Below, in pieces: positions 9,101 to 12,253 of a DNA stretch of 12,253 nt. Below the pieces are notes generated by a model, which saw only the letters and a list, made by a program, of their open reading frames with translations, searched no databases and was not told where the DNA came from. The stretch comes from Gordonia sp. UBA5067 (GTDB taxonomy: Bacteria; Actinomycetota; Actinomycetes; Mycobacteriales; Mycobacteriaceae). The DNA lies in the NCBI RefSeq assembly GCF_002414845.1, contig NZ_DIAX01000032.1, forward strand, positions 1 through 12,253. Direction: 5' to 3'. The translations under genes and the position numbers were made by a program. Each line of letters begins with the position of its first letter. Position 1 is the stretch's first letter.

Positions 9101-12100
9101 ACGTCGCGATCGTCGTGGACCCGGGTAACGCGTGGCGCGGCACCCTGCTTTACGCCACAGAACTCTTTGACGAATCGACGATTGACGAGTTCGGCGGCCG
9201 GCTGGCGGCGGTGCTCGAGCAGGTGACCACCGATCCGTCGAGGGCCATCGGCGATCTCGAGGTGCTGACCTCGCGGGAGCGTACGTCGCTGGCGCAGTTG
9301 CCCGCGCCGACGGTGCCGGCCGAGGCGGGCCGGTCGCTGGTCGACCTGTTCGCCGACGTCGTCGCGGTCCGCGGTGGATCGCGGGCGGTGTCGGCCGGTG
9401 ACTCGTCGTTGACGTACACCGAGCTGGACGAGCGGTCGGATGCGATCGCGGCCGGCCTGGTCGCGGCCGGGGTGGGCAGCGGCGACCTGGTCGGCCTGGC
9501 CACGGCGCGTTCGGTGAATCTGGTCGCGGCGATCGTGGGCGTGCTCAAGGTGGGCGCGGCATATCTGCCGCTGGATACGACGAACCCGGTTGATCGGCTG
9601 GCCTACATCGTCGGCGATTCGGGTGTGCGGGTGGTGCTCAACGATGCGTCGACCGCTGACAGTGAGTTGTGGTCGCACGTCGGGGAGGCGGCGGTTCTCG
9701 ATGTTGATGACCTGACCCGCGCTAACGCCGGTGTGGTGTTCACGCCGGTACCGATCCTGCCCGCGGCGCGGGCCTACGTGATTTACACGTCGGGATCGAC
9801 CGGACGTCCCAAGGGTGTGGAAGTGACCCATGGTGACGTCGGTGCCCTGATGGGTGCGACGCGGGCGGACTTCGAGTTCCGCCCCGACGATGTGTGGACC
9901 ATGTTCCACTCCTACGCATTCGACTTTTCGGTGTGGGAGTTGTGGGGCCCGTTGCTCTCCGGTGCGCGACTTGTCGTCGTGGATCGTGAGTTGGCCCGGG
10001 ACATCGACGCATTCGTCGGTTTGCTCGCGGCCGAGGGGGTCACATTCCTGAACCTGACTCCGTCGGCCTTCTACCAGCTGATCGATGCCCGGCGTCGACG
10101 CCCGGACGCACAGCTGGCGTTGCGCTACATCGTCTTCGGCGGTGAGGAACTGGGCTTCGAGCAGGTGCGCCGGTGGTTCGACGAGAACCCCGACGACGAT
10201 GCCCGGCTGATCAACATGTACGGCATCACCGAGACCACGGTGCATGTCAGCTTCCGTGACATCGAGCGGGACGTCGTGTCGCGCGCCGATCCCTCGTACA
10301 TCGGCCGGCCGTTGTCGTCGCTGGCGATCCACATCCTCGACGACCGGCTGCAGCCGGTCCCGCAGGGGGTCGTCGGGGAAATGTACGTCGCCGGCGCCCA
10401 GCTCGCCCAGGGATACCTCAACCGGCCGGAACTGACGGTGACCCGGTTCGTCGCCGACCCGTTCGGCCGGACCGGTGGACGGCTGTACCGCACCGGCGAC
10501 CTCGCGCGCCGGTCCGGTGACGACATCGAATACCTGGGCCGGGCCGATGGCCAGATCCAGCTGCGCGGCTTCCGTATCGAGTACGGGGAAGTCGAAGAGG
10601 CCCTGCTCGGCGTCGACGGGGTCGTCGGGTCCGCGGCGCGGGTCATCAGCGACGAGCACCGCGGCGATCTGCTGATCGGATACCTGGTGGTCGAGCCGGG
10701 GGCAGTGGTCGACGCGCAGCAGGCCCGTGACCAGGCCGGCGCCCGGGTGCCGCGCTATATGGTGCCGGACCTGGTGATGATCGTCGACCGGCTCCCGCTT
10801 ACGGCCAACGGCAAGCTCGATCGCTCGGCGTTGCCGCTCCCGGCGGCCGACCGCGCGACCGAGGACTACACCGCGCCCCAGGGGCCGGGCGAAACCGCCG
10901 TCGCGGCGGTGTTCGCCGGCGTCTTGGGTGTGGAGCGGGTGTCGGTGACCGAGTCGTTCTTCGATGCCGGTGGTAACTCGTTGTCGGCGATGCGGCTGGT
11001 GGCCCGCGTCGGTGAGGCCCTTGATGCGCAGGTGTCGGTGCGCGATGTGTTTGATGCGCCTTCGGTGCGGGAGTTGGTGGCGGCGGTGGCCGATCGGGCG
11101 CCGGCGTTGCCGCCGGTGACTGCGGTGGTGCCGCGCCCGGATGAGATTCCGTTGTCGTTCGCCCAGCAGCGGATGTGGTTCATCAACCAGTTCGATCCGG
11201 CCTTGCCGACCTACAACATTCCGGCGGTCATGCGATTGTCCGGCGAGGTCGACGTGGATGCGCTGCGGGCGGCCCTCGCCGACGTGGTGGTGCGGCACGA
11301 GGTGTTGCGGACCCGGTTCCCCGCGGTGGATGGGGTGCCCCGTCAGGTGGTCGCCCCGGTGGCCGAGGCGACCGCTGATCTGCCGTGGCTGTGGGCGGAC
11401 TCGGTGGCCGTCTTCGAGAGTGCGGTGACGGCGGGATTCGACGTGACCGTGGACCTGCCGATCCGGGCGGTCGCCCATCGCGTGGGCGAGTCCGACCTGC
11501 TGTTCGCCGTGGTGGTTCATCATATTGCTGCTGATGGTGAGTCGATGTTGCCGTTGGTGTCCGATGTGGTGGCGGCGTATGCGGCGCGGGCTGCTGGTGG
11601 GTCGTCGTCGGGTTTGGCGGAGCTGGATGTGCAGTTCGCCGATTATGCGTTGTGGCAGCACGAGGTGTTGGGGTCTGCTGGTGATCCGGATTCGGTTGCT
11701 GGTGGTCAGTTGGCGTTTTGGCGGGAGCGGTTGGCCGAGTTGCCCGATGTGTTGGAGTTGCCGGCTGATCGGCCGCGTCCGGCGGTGGCGAGCTATCGGG
11801 GTGCCGAGATTGGGTTTGAGGTGCCGGCGCTGGTTGCCGAGCGGGTTGCGGTGGTGGCGCGTGAGCGGGGGGTGACTCCGTTCATGGTGGTGCATGCGGC
11901 GTTGGCGGTGGTGTTGGCGCGGTTGTCGGGGACGCAGGATATTGCGATTGCGACGCCGGTGGCCGGTCGTGGTCAGGCTGAGCTGGATGATTTGGTCGGC
12001 ATGTTTGTCAACACGTTGGTGTTGCGGGCCGAGGTGTTGGGGTCGGTGCGGTTCGGGGAGCTGCTCGATCAGGTGCGGGTTGATGATTTGAATGCGTTCG

Positions 12101-12253
12101 CGAATGCGGATGTGCCGTTTGAGACGGTGGTCGATGCGGTTGATCCGGTGCGTAGTGAGGCGTTTGCGCCGTTGGCGCAGGTGATGTTGTCGTTCGATCC
12201 GGGGGCGTCGGCTGCGCAGGCCGATGTCGAGATCGCCGGCATGCAGATCGAGC
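1..12253 (+). CDS. Modular non-ribosomal peptide synthetase, internal fragment (both ends beyond window)
   Basis: Frame 1 is open across all 4,084 codons, with no stop, no gap and no break in domain order. It encodes a multimodular NRPS, a cytosolic enzyme that activates amino acids as adenylates, loads them on phosphopantetheine arms and joins them in order. The visible order is (T0)-C1-A1-T1-E1-C2-A2-T2-C3-A3-T3-C4(partial), that is three complete elongation modules plus the ends of two more. All A domains carry the ATP-binding TSGSTGRPKG loop, YRTGD and the GKLD lysine. All three complete T domains have the attachment Ser. No loading domain, thioesterase, reductase, docking region or MbtH-like partner lies in the window. 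The start codon, promoter and terminator are outside it. The predicted segment is D-X1, X2, L-Thr. The NRPS call is certain; the product is unknown. I cannot exclude identity with a known pathway, because no database search was possible. Confidence 0.98.
118..1434 (+). other. C1: condensation domain of module 1, QHxxxDG variant, L-donor type
   Basis: This domain forms the peptide bond between the chain on T0 and the amino acid on T1. It opens with LSFAQKRMWF (residues 42-51). The active-site motif is Q162-H-I-A-S-D-G168. The first His of the usual HHxxxDG is Gln, but the second (catalytic) His163, Asp167 and Gly168 are kept. Later motifs are intact: ADFALWQH (201-208), TPIAGRGQ with GMFVNTL (306-327) and ANADVPFETV (355-364). 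The start style and the lack of an upstream E domain fit the L-donor class shared with C3 and C4. The Gln is the only departure from the family motif that I see; the codon is cag at 484-486. Activity is likely but not certain. A Pro/Ala-rich linker with PPVTAVVPRP precedes the domain. Confidence 0.93.
1561..3081 (+). other. A1: adenylation domain of module 1, substrate not assigned (code DALFYGMVAK)
   Basis: This domain activates the module 1 amino acid with ATP and loads it on T1. Motifs in order: LTYAELD (548-554), YVPIDPDYPAERI (599-611), the ATP loop YLIYTSGSTGRPKGV (675-689), FDAS (723-726), YGPTEAT (811-817), YRTGD (896-900), DDQVKLRG (921-928) and GKLDR with Lys1016. By hand alignment to the GrsA Phe domain, the ten pocket residues are D724, A725, L728, F766, Y787, G789, M810, V818, A819 and K1016. 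Asp724 and Lys1016 fit an ordinary alpha-amino acid. The rest of the pocket is non-polar apart from Tyr, so a hydrophobic side chain is the best guess. I do not recall a characterised match. It is close in sequence to A2 and clearly different from A3. E1 follows, so the residue should be incorporated in D form. Confidence 0.95.
1621..2460 (+). repeat. A-domain duplicate, copy 1 (core of A1, paired with 6241-7080)
   Basis: The cores of A1 and A2 align with little or no gapping through much of their length. For example, residues 581-620 and 2121-2160 share 33 of 40 residues at an exact offset of 1,540 codons, and the stretch from LGFASPSFDAS onward shares 24 of 30. A3 does not share this pattern. 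The two domains look like products of a duplication, with differences at several substrate-pocket positions. Confidence 0.8.
3106..3312 (+). other. T1: peptidyl carrier domain of module 1 (E-coupled type)
   Basis: This carrier of about 70 residues holds the module 1 amino acid on a 4'-phosphopantetheine arm. The attachment site is LGGDSI with Ser1070 (codon 3208-3210). The Asp before the Ser, in place of the Asn seen in T2 and T3, is the known form of carriers that feed an epimerisation domain, and E1 does follow directly. The C-terminal helix (FEYKTIRAIAEV, 1094-1105) also differs from the VSVRDxF type in T0, T2 and T3. This suggests that T1 and E1 came or evolved as a unit. Confidence 0.95.
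3376..4716 (+). other. E1: epimerisation domain of module 1 (L to D)
   Basis: This domain epimerises the alpha carbon of the T1-bound residue or peptide, so the chain carries a D residue. It belongs to the condensation superfamily. It opens with VPLTPVVSWM (1126-1135) and has the E-type active site HHLVVDAVSW (1257-1266), EGHGRYE (1398-1404, the motif that carries the catalytic Glu in characterised E domains), TVGWFTT (1421-1427), GIGFGLLRF (about 1458-1466) and LNYLG (1481-1485). All hallmark residues are present, so it should be active. It sits between an E-type carrier and a D-donor type C domain, which supports the call three ways. The nonstandard Ala in HHxxxDAxSW sits where E domains vary and is not a defect. 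Confidence 0.96.
4804..6108 (+). other. C2: condensation domain of module 2, D-donor (DCL) type
   Basis: This domain joins the D-configured chain end from T1 to the L amino acid on T2. It starts with LSPLQRGLAF (1608-1617), the LSPLQxGxxF form typical of C domains downstream of E domains and unlike the LSFAQ start of C1, C3 and C4. The active-site motif is intact: H1742-H1743-I-L-V-D1747-G1748, followed by WSSPL. Further motifs are NPFDL (1714-1718), GETVSGRP (1873-1880) and MVGLFINTLP (1889-1898). It lacks the PPVTAVVPRP linker found before the other C domains. Position after E1 and motif form agree, so the DCL assignment is strong. Confidence 0.95.
6175..7650 (+). other. A2: adenylation domain of module 2, substrate not assigned (code DALFAGVILK)
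   Basis: This domain activates and loads the module 2 amino acid. Motifs: LTYAELD (2088-2094), YVPIDPDYPAERI (2139-2151), the ATP loop YVIYTSGSTGRPKGV (2213-2227), FDAS (2261-2264), YGPTETT (2349-2355), YRTGD (2433-2437), DDQVKLRG and GKLDK with Lys2543. The pocket by hand alignment to GrsA is D2262, A2263, L2266, F2304, A2325, G2327, V2348, I2356, L2357 and K2543. It is wholly non-polar between the two anchor residues, so a hydrophobic amino acid is likely, but I cannot name it. The first four and the sixth positions equal those of A1. The difference is Tyr to Ala at the fifth, Met to Val at the seventh, and Val-Ala to Ile-Leu at the eighth and ninth. There is no E domain in this module, so an L residue is expected. 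Confidence 0.95.
6241..7080 (+). repeat. A-domain duplicate, copy 2 (core of A2, paired with 1621-2460)
   Basis: This is the partner of the A1 core. It shares the ILLTAIWAVAK-like region, YVPIDPDYPAERIA and FASPSFDAS with A1, while four of the ten pocket positions differ (those equivalent to GrsA 299, 322, 330 and 331). Confidence 0.8.
7681..7908 (+). other. T2: peptidyl carrier domain of module 2
   Basis: This carrier has the attachment motif FFELGGNSLSA with Ser2598 (codon 7792-7794), followed by the VSVRDLFTTPTVRAL helix region (2616-2630). The GGNSL form is usual for carriers that pass their load straight to a C domain, and C3 comes next. No epimerisation domain is present in this module. 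Confidence 0.95.
7918..8004 (+). repeat. T-C junction repeat, copy b (linker and C3 start)
   Basis: This is a shorter third copy of the junction. The 29 bases at 7924-7952 that encode PPVTAVVPR and the following Pro are identical to 82-110. Identity continues, less strictly, through the LSFAQQRMWFIN start. Upstream of the linker the T2 tail differs clearly from T0 and T3, so the shared block begins at the linker. Confidence 0.85.
7960..9258 (+). other. C3: condensation domain of module 3, L-donor type
   Basis: This domain joins the peptide on T2 to Thr on T3. It starts with LSFAQQRMWF (2656-2665) and has an intact active site, H2778-H2779-I-A-A-D2783-G2784. Downstream motifs are VADFAIWQH (about 2816-2824), TPIAGRGQ and GMFVNTLVLR (from about 2923), and AHADAPFETVV (about 2971-2981). 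It is preceded by the PPVTAVVPRP linker seen also before C1 and C4, and is closely related to both. The absence of an E domain in module 2 fits the L-donor type. Confidence 0.95.
9331..10848 (+). other. A3: adenylation domain of module 3, L-threonine specific (code DFWNVGMVHK)
   Basis: This domain activates and loads threonine. The pocket by alignment to GrsA is D3308, F3309, W3312, N3351, V3378, G3380, M3406, V3414, H3415 and K3605. This is the well-known Thr code DFWN(I/V)GMVHK. Supporting sequence includes the FDFSVWELWG stretch (3307-3316) and NMYGITETTVH (3405-3415), where Ile replaces the usual Pro of YGPTE, a form I associate with Thr-type domains. Other motifs: LTYTELDERSD (3137-3147), YVIYTSGSTGRPKGV (3259-3273), YRTGD (3496-3500), GQIQLRGFRIEYGEVEEAL and NGKLDR. 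It belongs to a different A-domain lineage from A1 and A2. With no E domain after it, Thr should stay L. A chlorinated, methylated or dehydrated Thr cannot be judged from here; no tailoring domain is inserted. Confidence 0.95.
10873..11097 (+). other. T3: peptidyl carrier domain of module 3
   Basis: This carrier holds Thr. The attachment motif is FFDAGGNSLSA with Ser3660 (codon 10978-10980). Ala stands where Leu is usual before GGNS (compare T2, LGGNS), a mild variation that leaves the Ser context intact. The tail VSVRDVFDAPSVREL (3678-3692) is nearly the same as the tail of T0 at the window start. It leads directly into the linker and C4. Confidence 0.94.
11029..11190 (+). repeat. T-C junction repeat, copy c (T3 tail, linker, C4 start)
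   Basis: This is the partner of bases 1-162, with about 93 percent identity by hand count. It begins inside the T3 carrier after the attachment site and runs into the first C4 motif. Confidence 0.9.
11146..12253 (+). other. C4: condensation domain of the next module, L-donor type (cut by window end)
   Basis: This domain accepts the Thr-ended peptide and joins it to the next residue. It starts with LSFAQQRMWF (3718-3727) and has an intact active site, H3840-H3841-I-A-A-D3845-G3846. Further motifs are FADYALWQH, TPVAGRGQ, GMFVNTLVLR (4001-4010) and ANADVPFETVV (4035-4045). Only the last part of the domain is missing, so at least one more module follows downstream. Codon choice changes abruptly at about the HHxxxDG motif: from there on, every Asp is gat and most Leu are ttg. 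This marks a likely recombination or conversion tract inside the domain. Confidence 0.95.

Noticed and set aside
11525..11875. Plus-strand frame 2 open frame of 116 residues, rich in Trp, Arg and Leu
   Set aside because: It overlaps C4 in another frame. It is open because of the gat/ttg/gtg-rich codon style in this tract, not because it is a gene.
9001..11895. Minus-strand open frame of 964 residues
   Set aside because: It lies antisense to C3-A3-T3-C4, which have complete domain motifs in frame 1. Its protein is rich in Arg, His and Gly with no recognisable domain, as expected from the complement of GC-rich coding sequence.
1..12253. Promoters, RBS, terminators, tRNA or other RNA genes, CRISPR arrays or insertion sequences inside the window
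   Set aside because: The whole window is continuous coding sequence with intact domain order. I saw no inverted-repeat-bounded insert, array or tRNA-like fold. Short AG-rich stretches before internal ATG or GTG codons are chance.
1..12253. Frameshift or assembly break within the synthetase
   Set aside because: Frame 1 keeps every expected motif from T0 through C4 with normal spacing, so there is no sign of an indel.

Overview
The whole 12,253-base window lies inside one giant plus-strand gene. Frame 1 reads from base 1 to the last base without a stop codon (4,084 codons). It encodes an internal piece of a modular non-ribosomal peptide synthetase (NRPS). Neither the start nor the stop is visible, so the full protein is larger than what is seen. 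There is no intergenic space, no RNA gene and no mobile element. Base composition is very GC-rich with strong G/C at third codon positions, which suggests a high-GC actinobacterium. The Ala-Pro-rich carrier-to-condensation linkers and the IPLSFAQQRMWF style of condensation start recall Mycobacteriales such as Gordonia, Rhodococcus or Nocardia. That placement is an impression from sequence style only.

Layout (T = peptidyl carrier, C = condensation, A = adenylation, E = epimerisation): end of T0 (1-69); module 1 = C1-A1-T1-E1 (118-4716); module 2 = C2-A2-T2 (4804-7908); module 3 = C3-A3-T3 (7960-11097); then C4, cut by the window end (11146-12253). C2 follows the E domain and has the LSPLQ-type start of C domains that take a D-configured donor. 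C1, C3 and C4 form a second group with a shared linker and the LSFAQ-type start, as in C domains that take an L-configured donor.

By NRPS logic the segment built here is ...-D-X1-X2-L-Thr-... Thr is well supported: the A3 pocket reads D-F-W-N-V-G-M-V-H-K. The A1 pocket (D-A-L-F-Y-G-M-V-A-K) and A2 pocket (D-A-L-F-A-G-V-I-L-K) are non-polar, and I cannot match them to a remembered substrate code. A1 and A2 are close relatives and probably arose by duplication. The product cannot be named from this window.

The points most worth a second look are: the two unassigned but related A-domain codes; a sharp change in synonymous codon choice at about 11,515, at the catalytic motif of C4; near-identical T-to-C junction repeats at both ends of the window; the first His of the C1 active-site motif replaced by Gln; and a single TTA codon in the T2-C3 linker. 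I see an uncharacterised NRPS assembly line here, but no new class of system.
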